Assembly (NCBI GenBank): GCA_947044365.1
Contig: OX345641.1
Span: 1,865,460 to 1,929,459 of the forward strand
DNA: 64,000 nt
Source of the DNA: Petrosia ficiformis
Taxonomy: Eukaryota; Porifera; Demospongiae; Haplosclerida; Petrosiidae
Direction: 5' to 3'
Part shown: positions 1 to 9,573 of the stretch, in pieces
How the letters are laid out: every line of letters begins with the position of its first letter
Numbering within the stretch: position 1 is the stretch's first letter
Made by a program: the position numbers and the translations under genes
Notes under the pieces: generated by a model
Database searches by the model: none
Seen by the model: only the letters and a program-made list of their open reading frames with translations
Told to the model about the DNA's origin: nothing

Positions 1-1212
1 GCTATTGATAGATTAGCTGAGGAACATCCCAAAACTCCTCGTAATGTTGTGATGTTTGGTACGTTTCTGTTAGTTATCGTGAATTAGTTAAAATTAATGA
101 TAATTCTGGAATAACACATGTACATGTATCCATCTCTATGTGCACATGTACATGTATCCATCTCTATGTACACATGTACATGTATCCATCTCTATGTACA
201 CATGTACATGTACCCATCTCTATGTACACATGTACATGTACCCATCTCTATGTACACATGTACATGTACCCATCTCTATGCACACATGTATATATATTAT
301 TTCCATAATTATAGAGAATTATCATACTCTTTATGATAAACTAAGTCACTTAAAGATCACATGTCTAGAGAAAGCAAGAGAAGAAGCCAAGCAACGAAAC
401 AGAACAAATCAACAAGAATATGTCATTACATGTCTCGGAAAACCTTTGGAGAAACTAAGTTCATTTTTTGAGGGGGTGGAGAGACTTTTGGCTAGCGGAG
501 TAAAAGCAGAACAGATCGGATTTTATCGTGATTACAGTAAAGGAGAACTAGTTAAGTGTATACAAGCTTATCCTGGTAAAGAGGTATGTAGATACATGTA
601 CTATACAGTAATTGTGTTAACCTAAATAGTTCAGTATCATTTTCTACTATGTACATGTACAGTTGTACAGGTATGTACATGTGCATACCAAGTTCAGTCA
701 GTACACTACATATACTGGTACAGCCTGTACATGTACTTGTACATGTACATACTACATACCTGTACCATACTGGTACATTTTATGTACATGTTCAGTTATG
801 TAGTATGTACATTTACGTAGTATGTACATGTACAGGTACGTAGTATGTACATGTACAGGTACATAGTACATAGTACATGTACATTTACATTTACATGGTG
901 TGTACATCTACATGTATGTGGTTATGTACATGTATGTATTGTGTAAGTAAAAGCACATTGTAATAAAAGTAATTTTATTCATCTCTTTGTTAGGTGAAGA
1001 AAGGGTTGGAGAAACTATATCGTAGAATTGAGCGAGACCTCACAGAGGAAGTAGGACTCTTACGAGTAATTTGGGGTTCCATGCAGAAAGCTTTCATGGA
1101 ACAATACCAGCACTTCACTAAACTAATAGAGAAGTGTTACCCTGGCAGCAACATTGAGCTTGAGTTTGGTATGCAAGAAATCATGATATACTTCCAGACA
1201 ATCTCAGATTGA
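1..1212 (+). CDS. EXOC1: EXOC1/Sec3 exocyst subunit, C-terminal exons (partial, 5' end outside window)
   Basis: Three exons are visible: 1-58 (cut by the window edge), 315-583 and 994-1212, with donors at 59 (GTACGT) and 584 (GTATGT) and acceptors at 313-314 and 992-993. The phases join cleanly, and the joined product ends at TGA 1210-1212. The translation matches the Sec3 C-terminus: an NVVMFENYH-like junction, then PLEKLSSFFEGVE, then YPGKEVKKGLEKLY, then CYPGS and a final hydrophobic helix. Sec3 is the exocyst subunit that, with the rest of the octamer, tethers secretory vesicles to the plasma membrane; the C-terminal part seen here is the helical bundle. AATAAA at 1318-1323 is a plausible poly(A) signal. 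The intron sequences are filled with TACATG repeats. Confidence 0.93.
112..290. repeat. 28-bp minisatellite in EXOC1 intron
   Basis: About six copies of a 28-bp unit built from CCATCTCTATG and ACATGTACATGTA. The apparent reading frames here are repeat artefacts. Confidence 0.85.
590..945. repeat. TACATGTA-rich palindromic repeat, EXOC1 intron
   Basis: Dense GTACATGTAC-type palindromes and near-palindromes fill the last EXOC1 intron up to the acceptor region of the terminal exon. No coding signal is seen. Confidence 0.75.
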
Positions 1213-1489
1213 AGAATATATTAAGTCCATTTTAGTACCTTACTGATTATAGTGATAGTTTTAAAAATTTGTGGATTTTATTATCTTCTTTAAACTATAT
1301 ATATAATTATTATCACTAATAAATACATAGTAGATGTGTTTTATTGTGTGCGTAAAAATTCCTTATATCAGTAATGTAGACAATTCATTCACGATGTTTT
1401 TCAATGAATTAAATAAATATTATCTTTATACAAAATGCATACTTTCACCACATGTTAAAAACAACACTCGTAGGCCCTAAGCCATTAAC

Positions 1490-2305
1490 AACCTAACCAC
1501 TTCCACAATCCACATTACAACCTAACCACTTCCTGAATCCACATAACAACCTAACCACTTCCACAATCCACATAACAACCTAACCACTTCCACAATCCAC
1601 ATTACAACCTTACCACTTCCACAATCCACATTACAACCTAACCACTTCCACAATCCACATAACAACCTAACCACTTCCACAATCCACATTACAACCTTAC
1701 CACTTCCACAATCCACATAACAACCTAACCACTTCCACAATCCACATAACAACCTAACCACTTCCACAATCCACATAACAACCTAACCACTTCCACAATC
1801 CACATAACAACCTAACCACTTCCTGAATCCACATAACAACCTAACCACTTTCACAATCCACATAACAACCTAACCACTTTCACAATCCACATTACAACCT
1901 AACCACTTCCACAATCCACATTACAACCTAACCACTTCCACAATCCACATAACAACCTAACCACTTCCTGAATCCACATAACAACCTAACCACTTCCACA
2001 ATCCACATTACAACCTTACCACTTCCACAATCCACATAACAACCTAACCACTTCCACAATCCACATTACAACCTTACCACTTCCACAATCCACATAACAA
2101 CCTAACCACTTCCTGAATCCACATAACAACCTAACCACTTCCTGAATCCACATAACAACCTAACCACTTCCACAATCCACATAACAACCTAACCACTTCC
2201 TGAATCCACATAACAACCTAACCACTTCCACAATCCACATAACAACCTAACCACTTCCTGAATCCACATAACAACCTAACCACTTCCACAATCCACATTA
2301 CAACC
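1490..2305. repeat. 29-bp minisatellite between two convergent genes
   Basis: About 28 tandem copies of a 29-bp unit with the core AACCTAACCACTTCC followed by ACAATCCACAT. Unit variants include TCCTGAATCC for TCCACAATCC and CATTACAA for CATAACAA. It lies between the EXOC1 end (+) and the SH3BP5-like end (-). The long reverse-strand open frame across it simply reads the repeat. Confidence 0.95.
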
Positions 2306-2955
2306 CCTCATAAGTGTAACTCCTTTTATTTCACTTTTACGTACTCTATCTATACTTATGTAGGATTGTTATGTTGAAGTGACATTATTAAATCATAATA
2401 ATTATGTACATAATTATTATGCAGGAATGTTTAGTTATACATAACTATATAATTATGAAATGCATATAACCATGTGGCTTTGGTCCACAGCAAGACTAAC
2501 TTTGCCTATAATTATATGATTTAACAATGTTTTTGACGAGGTGTATATGTAAAATACACAAGTACCTATAACCACATCAAATGGTTGCCATGGTAGCATA
2601 GTATATAATAATAATAATCAGTCATTATGTGAAATTATCCATGTGGCATTATCTGGTATAGGAATGAGTCATAGTATATTAGTGTTAATAAAACCAACAA
2701 ATAATTACACCAAGCAGATAGCAGATAAGAAATAAATAGAATTGAGAGACTGTTCACTACACACATCAGTAGAAAATAAATTAATGATGACTAAAGTTAC
2801 TATGGTATTGTACAAAGGAAACTATTTCATATAATAAATAACAAGTTACAGAATGTTCTTGACATGTTAAAAGTCATTTTCATAATTATCATAGTAAATA
2901 TATTATTTTAAAAAGTAATTTGAAAATATTTCGCCATAGTAATTGGTTGCTATGG
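2306..2955. other. Intergenic AT-rich stretch
   Basis: No gene, RNA or clear repeat is seen here. It is probably the 3' UTR and downstream region of the minus-strand gene that ends at 2956. Confidence 0.5.
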
Positions 2956-4233
2956 TTATGTACTATGGTTGCTTGGCAACAAAGAGATGTTTTCATGCTG
3001 TAATGGCAGTTTTGATAAATTAGGAGTGATAACATGGTTTACAAGTCGCTGTTCTCTTTCTGGTATAACAATGCCTTGTTTTAATCTCACTCCGGCAATA
3101 CCGTGTCCATTCTGATCTGTTGAATTAGTCAACACAATATTTGTGTTTAACTCCTCAATGTTGTTATCTCTTTCCTTCAAGCATTCCTGCACACCGCTCT
3201 TTTGTTCAGTCTCACTTCGGATATCTTCCACTTTGAAATATTCTGAATCTGTTTCATTTTTCTCTTTTACTGATTCTCCGTTCTCTTTAGCAGTGACATC
3301 TTCAGAGTGTACCTGTTGCTCTACGATCTCTTCTAAATATCTCTGATCTTTCTCCTCTCCTAACTTTTCTTCTTCCATTTTAAGCATGTCTTTATGATCC
3401 ACCTCTTGGTTTGCAATCACCTCTTCATTCTCTATATTTCCAATGTCTTTCTCTTTCTCTTCTTCATCCTCCATCTTGACTTTCTGGTCAACTTCTTGTT
3501 TTACAATAATCTCTTCAATTCTATCATCATCCAGACTTCTCACATTGGTATCATCTCCATTTTTAATCATGCCTTCCTGATCCACCATTTTCTCTTCCTC
3601 TCTCATGTCATGCTCGCTATGTTCTGCCTCAATAGTCACCATCTCATTAGACAATTCCTCTTCTTCTCCCTTAATGTCATCAGAATCCTTGGCATCCTCC
3701 TTCTCCTGTCTCAACACAATGGGTTCCGTGTTATCACTAACTTCAATTCTTACATCATTGGTGATAATTATACTTTCGCTTTCATCTTTTATATGGTTTC
3801 CAGTGCAATTCACTTTCTCCTTTTCATAAATATCTAACGCTTTCGTCAAACAAGACTCGACGATTATTCTGACATCAGACTTGGGGCTGAAAACAACATC
3901 AGGAGACACAGAGCTTTTTTCAACAGTTGGTAGAGAACCTGAACTTCCGAAAAAATTAATCCTCACATTAGCGATATGTTTATCCTTACGCCGGCTATCA
4001 GGAGTAATGGCCTTCCTTTGAGGCACATTTACATTAAGAGGGAAATCGGGTGTTGCTGAACGTTGCTCAAGGAGAGGTTCACTGCTAGTGGCAAGAACAC
4101 TGTTTGATCTTCGTCTGTCCCTCTCCTCGTGTAAAAGACTGCTTAGTGATTCTAAATGTTTCATCGTTTTTTTATACATCGTCTTTTGATTGGACAGACA
4201 TTCGTCATAATGTTGAATACGCTTTTTAATGTC
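2956..4233 (-). CDS. Probable last exon of the SH3BP5-like gene: end of coiled coil plus long acidic tail
   Basis: The open frame begins just after an acceptor AG (complement of 4234-4235) with codon GAC at 4231-4233; an in-frame TAA lies immediately upstream, so the exon must start there. The first ~42 residues (DIKKRIQHYDE… to HEERDRRR) line up with the end of the SH3BP5 coiled coil, the stretch just before the ERR-type boundary (YKKTMKHLESLSSLLHEER). The remaining ~380 residues are low-complexity, Glu/Asp/Lys-rich and probably disordered, with many SP/TP sites. An R-I-N-F sequence, about 90 residues into the exon, fits the PP1-docking RVxF consensus (inference only). The exon starts in phase 0, whereas the last recognised upstream exon (9574-9704) ends in phase 2, so a small exon is still missing between them. 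Read alone it could be mistaken for a 407-aa single-exon gene starting at 4179. Confidence 0.6.
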   Translation of the reverse strand, partial: DIKKRIQHYDECLSNQKTMYKKTMKHLESLSSLLHEERDRRRSNSVLATSSEPLLEQRSATPDFPLNVNVPQRKAITPDSRRKDKHIANVRINFFGSSGSLPTVEKSSVSPDVVFSPKSDVRIIVESCLTKALDIYEKEKVNCTGNHIKDESESIIITNDVRIEVSDNTEPIVLRQEKEDAKDSDDIKGEEEELSNEMVTIEAEHSEHDMREEEKMVDQEGMIKNGDDTNVRSLDDDRIEEIIVKQEVDQKVKMEDEEEKEKDIGNIENEEVIANQEVDHKDMLKMEEEKLGEEKDQRYLEEIVEQQVHSEDVTAKENGESVKEKNETDSEYFKVEDIRSETEQKSGVQECLKERDNNIEELNTNIVLTNSTDQNGHGIAGVRLKQGIVIPEREQRLVNHVITPNLSKLPLQHENISLLPSNHST

Positions 4234-4259
4234 CTTTTATGATGAATGGATAAATAGAT

Positions 4260-4390
4260 GAATACACATACACATATACATACATACATACATACATACA
4301 TGCATACATACATACATACATACATGCATACATACATACATACATACATGCATACATAAATATATACATACATACATACATAAATACATG
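4260..4390. repeat. (TACA)n microsatellite
   Basis: Tetranucleotide TACA/CATA run with a few TGCA interruptions. It sits directly beside the palindromic element that follows. Confidence 0.95.
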
Positions 4391-4393
4391 TAA

Positions 4394-4523
4394 TATATAG
4401 AACATGACCGCGAGGGGTGTACACGAGAATGATATTCATAATCCCGAGGGCGGAGCCCGAGGGATTATGAATATTGTTCGAGTTTATATCTGATACAACA
4501 CGAGGTAAAGTCATGTTCTATAT
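4394..4523. mobile_element. 130-bp palindromic MITE
   Basis: A 14-bp perfect terminal inverted repeat (ATATAGAACATGAC at the left, its complement at 4510-4523) encloses an imperfect hairpin. The hairpin centre has ATTCATAATCCC and its complement flanking the G+C-rich CGAGGGCGGAGCCCGAG. It has no coding capacity, and its G+C content is unlike the surrounding DNA. Confidence 0.7.
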
Positions 4524-4527
4524 GGCT

Positions 4528-6217
4528 TGTATTATAGGAAGCCATAAGATCAAAGGCCTAAATAAGGTCAAGGTCAAGGTCACAAGTGCCCACAAGTCAC
4601 GCAATTTGATAGTGGAATGATGGAGAAAGAGAATGTGCCACCAGAAACTAAAAAAAGGAAGCTGTCGCTATCAAGATCGAAGAAACCAAGGTTTGACTAC
4701 AAAACAAAGGAGGAAATGGAGACAATCACCAGAGGTTACGTGCCTCCCAATACGGAGAAGAACACGAAGTGGGCTCATAAGTGCTTTGAAGAGTGGCTGT
4801 TCGAACAAAATGAACATTATCCAGATGAAAAATGTCCAGAAGACATTCTTAAAAAGCAGGATGCTGAAGAAATTGGTAAATGGTTCCCAATATTCATAGG
4901 TGAAGTTCGTCGTAGCGATGGCGAAGATTACCCACCTAGATCAATCCATCAAATTTTGTCAGGGTTACTTCGATACATGCGCACTGTAGACAGCAACTGT
5001 CCTAACTTCCTAGATAGAAGAGATCCACGGTTTCAAAGGATTCAAAAAGCTTGTGAAACAGTTTTCAGATCGTTGCATAAACAAAACATTGGGGTAGATG
5101 TTCGCCACACACCAATAGTGTCTGCTGAAGAAGAAGGTATGTTGTGGGAAAGAAAAGTTCTCAATGTGTCAAGTCCAAAAGGTTTGTTACGAGCTGTGTT
5201 CTTTTATGTTGGGAAAATTTGCTGTTTACGTGGAGGTGAAGAGCAGCGTAATTTAAAGAAATCACAGTTTACTCGATTGTATAATCCCAATATGTACAAA
5301 TATGTAGAAAATGGATCGAAGAATCAATCGGGAGGGACAGCACAGCTAAATTTGGAAAACAAAATAGTTCCAATTCATGCAGTCCCAGAAAATTGTCCAC
5401 GTTGTTTGGTTTTTTTTATTGGATCTGTACTTTTCGAAACTACCGGAATTTCCTGCTAAAGATGATGTTTTCTATCTCCGTCCTAAGGTAAAAGTGCCTT
5501 CATCACCTGGTGAACCATGGTTTGACTGTACACTGATTGGAAAAAATAAGCTGGCGACAATGATGAAAGAAATGTCTGTAGAAGCTGGGTTTCAGGAAAT
5601 GAAAACTAACCATAGCCTCTGGGCAACTGGTGCTACAACTCTATTTAATGCCGGTTTGCCAGAGAAAATTATTCAGAAAAACACAGGGCATAGATCACTG
5701 GAAGCTTTACGCAAGTACGAAAGGGTATCTGTGGAACAGGAATTGGAATATTCAAGGATTTTAACAAGTCTAGGCCAAAGTTCATACAGAGAAAGTTCCA
5801 GTGTTTCCATTGCTCCTGTAAAGAATGAGCAAGACGAAGGTGATGGGAATGCACAGAAAATCTTTCAGCCATCCTTCAGCAGATGTTCAATAGGACACAT
5901 TTCAATTAATTACAAGTAATTCACTTGTTCATTGTTTCAATTATTTACTCACCTTTATCACTTATGGTCATTTTGAGTTTCAGTCACTTATTCACATTAA
6001 TATAACTTGGTTATTTCTTATTCAATTTTTGATTTGGTTTCTGCTATTTAATTTGACTATAAACTTCCTGTGATGTACATGTATGTATATTGCCTCGTCG
6101 GTCTTTTTAATCTTCGTTTTGTCACATCCTGTAGTGTATCAAATTTTCACCAGAGGTAGGCTTCTACCTTATATAAACACGTGTTGAGGCCTTTCATCTT
6201 ATGGCTTCCTATGATAC
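4528..6217 (+). mobile_element. Crypton-like tyrosine-recombinase element with terminal inverted repeats
   Basis: A ~32-bp sequence at 4528-4559 (TGTATTATAGGAAGCCATAA then GATCAAAGGCC) recurs inverted at about 6187-6217 with two or three mismatches. It brackets the DUF3504-type recombinase reading frame at 4617-5919. The left repeat ends ~57 bp before the start codon, and the right repeat lies ~270 bp beyond the stop. A (TACA)n run lies outside each end. Classical Cryptons lack terminal inverted repeats, so either this is a different arrangement or the repeats belong to a host element that captured the gene. Confidence 0.6.
4617..5919 (+). pseudogene. Crypton/DUF3504 tyrosine recombinase, frameshifted
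   Basis: The protein resembles the Crypton-derived domain also found in QRICH1, ZMYM2-4 and KIAA1958. There is a basic N-terminus (KKRKLSLSRSKKPRF), an N-terminal SAM-like helical region, and the first catalytic Arg in LRGGEE (residue 205). A shifted frame carries FYLRP and the C-terminal catalytic block HSLW…GHRSLEALRKYER. The coding frame changes at the T8 run 5410-5417, consistent with one extra T. In the HxxR box the Arg is Trp (TGG at 5620-5622; CGG to TGG would be a CpG transition). The Tyr of RKYER is retained. Two independent lesions suggest a dead copy. Start ATG 4617 or the adjacent 4620 is possible. Confidence 0.8.
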
Positions 6218-6220
6218 AAA

Positions 6221-6366
6221 CATACATACATACATACATACATACATACATACATGTACATACATACATACATGCATACATACATACATACATACATACA
6301 TACATACATACATACATGTACATACATACATACATACATATATACATACATGTACATACATACAGT
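6221..6366. repeat. (TACA)n microsatellite
   Basis: TACA/CATA run with TGTACA interruptions, immediately outside the right inverted repeat of the Crypton-like element. All reading frames here are repeat artefacts. Confidence 0.95.
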
Positions 6367-6439
6367 ACATGTCAGAGTTTTTGAATACATCTTTAGCCAA
6401 TTAACAAATAGTTAATGCTATTAGTGATAGTCATAAATA

Positions 6440-6955
6440 CAATATTGATTACATCTTCCTGATACTGATACTAGAATCAATAGCTGATAATGACCAACTG
6501 GTATTGTATCACAAATGTTAATATTATTAGTACACTTATTACAATTTCGATTACATCTTCCTGATACTGATACTGGAATCAATGGCTGATAATGACCAAC
6601 TGGTATTATTGTATCACGATATTTTGAATGATAATTTCAATATTTTGATATATTGATACGTATCGTACATCACTAATGTTAATATTATTAGTACACTTAT
6701 TACAATATCGATTACATCTTCCTGATACTGATACTGGAATCAATGGCTGATAATTACCAACTGATTACTAATGTGATCATCAGTACATCACTATTAATAT
6801 TTCATGAAATAACCACACCCACTACTTTCCACTAGTTCGTGAATTAACTACACCCACTACTTTCACTAGTTCATGAATGAACCACACCCACTATTTACCA
6901 CTAGTTCATGAATTAACCACACCCACTACTTACCACTAGTTTTTGATTGAACTTG
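6440..6955. repeat. Two small tandem repeat blocks
   Basis: First block: three copies of a unit starting GATTACATCTTCCTGATACT at about 6448, 6549 and 6709. Second block (about 6800-6950): four copies of a ~38-bp unit with the core CTAGTTCATGAATTAACCAC and ACCCACTA. No coding signal. Confidence 0.8.
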
Positions 6956-7197
6956 TATCTCTCTTCATAGAATGGTCTATATAGATTGAAAATAACATGA
7001 TGTTACCATGACAACAGTAAACATGCTGAGTGTATGGCTGTATTATGTAAACAATGCATTTATATTATGTAAACAAACACGAAATATTGTTTATTACACA
7101 TAAGAATCTTGTAACTTGTCATATGACTTTGAGTTGAGATGAATATTATGCTCAACTATTGTTATTGTTATCACATAATGTAATTTGTTATTATCAG

Positions 7198-8593
7198 GCT
7201 TTCGTTTAGAAATTCCTCAAAGGGGGCAAAACGTGAATGAAAGACTTTGGGAGCAACATATAGGATTATCAGTGTGGATATTGGCAAAAAAATCCAAGGG
7301 GGTGTGGTGAGCGAATTACCACCCCCGACCTCTCTATATGAAACTATATGTGTACTTATTGTACTTAAGTAAATTTAAAAGAAGGTAGTAATAATATTCA
7401 TTCACAAATATTTAACTTTGTTTATGTTATGTATGTGTGTATATGTACATACATGTACCATAAACAAAGTAACATGAAATATCCTAATGGGTCCACCAAC
7501 CATATTATAAATATTATACATAGTTACATAATATATATCTGTGCTGCTTTACGGTGCTCATATTTACAAGTGACCAAGCATGTCAGAAGTTATTACAAAT
7601 GGGTTTGTTGATAACAATAATAAACAGTGCTAGGCAGAGGTGTGGAAACTTTGAGCCAACTGCCGGACATTTTGACAACTTTTCATCACTTTTGTCCTGC
7701 TCCCAATATACTTTGTATATAGTTCAGTTTCAATTTACCAGACATTCACTAGATTTATCGGACAATGTCCTGCATGACTGGCTGTTTCCACACCACTGGT
7801 GCTAGGGTTTGCACAAAATGTTATTTATTTATTTATAATTTAGACTCAATTGTCATAATTATGTCTGATACTTCTAATTGTCAAATAAACAAAAAACAAA
7901 AAAAAACGTACCATCTCAGCAAACTTACAGAAAATGGACTGACACTTTATGAATCATAGGATACTTGAATATCTCAGAATATGTAACTACAAATGTATCA
8001 GTGAATCTACAACTATTGGATTATTATCTTGTATACATGAAGCTTGATTTTCATACACCTCTAATAATCTTGTAGGCCATAGAGTGTACACGTTCCAGTG
8101 AACATGATAATGATCACTAATAATATATCACATGATATGTACATGTATATTAATTATCATATCTACATGTATATCAATGAGCACTGTGATATTAGATCCA
8201 GTGATTGGTGTAAGAGTATCATTAGATCGATTATATTCATTGTAACCTCCAGTCACTACAATCCTTTTATATGTATCAACAAGCCCACTTGTAATAACCT
8301 TCTGACATGCTTGGTCACTTGTAAATATGAGCACCGTAAAGCAGCACAGATATATATTATGTAACTATGTATAATATTTATAATATGGTTGGTGGACACA
8401 TTAGGATATTTCATGTTACTTTGTTCATGGTACATGTATGTACATATACACACATACATAAAGTTAAATATTTGTGAATGAATATTATTACTACCTTCTT
8501 TTAAATTTATTACAGAGAGTGGACCCACGCATTACTGTAAACCAGTTAAAGAACCTGCTTACTCTCGTACACTGTAGAGATTATAGTACTTGA
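7198..8593 (+). CDS. Candidate two-exon 3' end of an unrecognised gene
   Basis: Exon A is 7198-7301, after TTATCAG, with possible donor GTGTGG at 7302. Exon B is 8516-8593, after TTTATTACAG, ending at TGA. Joining them keeps frame: …NERLWEQHIGLSVWILAKKSKG then RVDPRITVNQLKN… and a stop. The codon composition looks coding and the splice acceptors are good, but the donor of exon A is weak and I do not recognise the family. The intervening sequence is almost entirely the inverted-repeat element 7370-8508. No upstream exon was identified, so the exons may be a nested gene in the SH3BP5-like intron or a gene fragment. Confidence 0.35.
7370..8508. mobile_element. 1.1-kb inverted-repeat element with ~235-bp arms
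   Basis: The left arm 7370-7612 and right arm 8275-8508 are near-perfect inverted copies (for example AATTTAAAAGAAGGTAGTAA on the left and its complement at the right edge). They enclose ~660 bp of AT-rich DNA without an obvious transposase. Such long arms are typical of foldback or non-autonomous DNA elements. The right arm stops a few bases before the acceptor of the candidate exon at 8516. Confidence 0.75.
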
Positions 8594-9273
8594 GGTGTGG
8601 TACAGCACTCGCTTTCTTTGTGCTGTATCTTATATCTCTTACGCTGCTATAAATTTCATATACAATTGAAGGGGTGCTTTAACTGTGGATGTACTAATGG
8701 AACAGTGGAATAATGGAGTAATTAATGAACTAATGGAGAGATCAATAGACTAATAAAGCAATCAATGGACTGATGGAGAGATCAATGGACTTTTGGATCT
8801 TAATTAGGGTATTTTCACTGCTAGAGATCAAGTTGCTGTTTATCTAGTATTGACATGGTACTTGTGTGAAGACATGACCAATATAGTCGAGTCAGTTTAT
8901 GTAAACATATGTTTATTTAAACAACTTTACTTTTATAAACCAGCTAAACCTGTTATATAAACAATAGCGTCCAGTAAAATGTTTTATAAATGTAGCATTA
9001 TGTTAACTGTTTTTGATTTTGTGATTAAAACGTCAGCCAAATTTTGTCATCCAAGAAACATATTGAAATTTTTGAAAATATCCTAGAAGGCCCAAATATG
9101 GGTTCAAGTACATTGGTACTTGTACTTAAGTACAATACGTACACATATATAAGTACATCTACATGTACTTTAGGAGCACAGTGAGTTGATGAAGCACTCC
9201 AGATCATCTTAAAGGAAGTATAAAACTCCCTTCATTTGTGATCACAAATTATAAATATTTAAGAAAACGTATC
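8594..9273. other. No gene seen
   Basis: AT-rich DNA with a short tetra-copy of AATGGACTAATGGAG-like sequence near 8690-8790. The reverse-strand open frame 9025-9207 has no recognisable content. Confidence 0.45.
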
Positions 9274-9520
9274 ACAGTACAGTACAGTACAGTACAGTAC
9301 AGTACAGTACAGTACAGTACAGTACAGTACAGTAAAGTATATATACAGTATAGTACGGTACAGTAGAGTACAGTACAGTATACATTGTATATAGTATAGT
9401 ACAGTATAGTATAGTACAGTACAGTAAAGTATGTATATATATAGTACAGTACAGTACAGTACAGTAAAGTATATATACAGTATAGTACAGTACAGTACAT
9501 ACAGTAGAGTATACATTGTA
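9274..9520. repeat. (ACAGT)n pentanucleotide microsatellite
   Basis: CAGTACAGTACAGTA arrays with TATA-containing interruptions. The reverse-strand Tyr/Leu/Cys-rich frames are artefacts of this repeat. Confidence 0.95.
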
Positions 9521-9573
9521 TGTACAGTATATGATTCAGGAAGTGTACTGTTTATCTAGTTGATAATTAAAAC

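Noticed and set aside
1522..1776. 84-aa reverse-strand frame of repeated Trp-Ile-Val-Glu
   Set aside because: It is a translation of the 29-bp minisatellite.
3143..3837. Plus-strand frames rich in Phe and Ser
   Set aside because: Antisense shadows of the acidic SH3BP5-like last exon.
2956..4179. Independent single-exon gene starting at 4179
   Set aside because: The frame is open upstream to an acceptor at 4234, and the upstream residues extend a coiled coil homologous to the SH3BP5 family.
4161..4514. 117-aa reverse-strand frame
   Set aside because: Reads through the TACA microsatellite and the palindromic MITE.
6147..6404. Several Tyr/Met/Cys/Val or His/Thr/Tyr/Ile frames
   Set aside because: TACA microsatellite translations on both strands.
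9567..9573. SH3BP5-like protein ending at TAA 9567-9569
   Set aside because: A donor (CAAG|GTTTTA) lies exactly where relatives continue past KSR, and the downstream coiled-coil exon exists.
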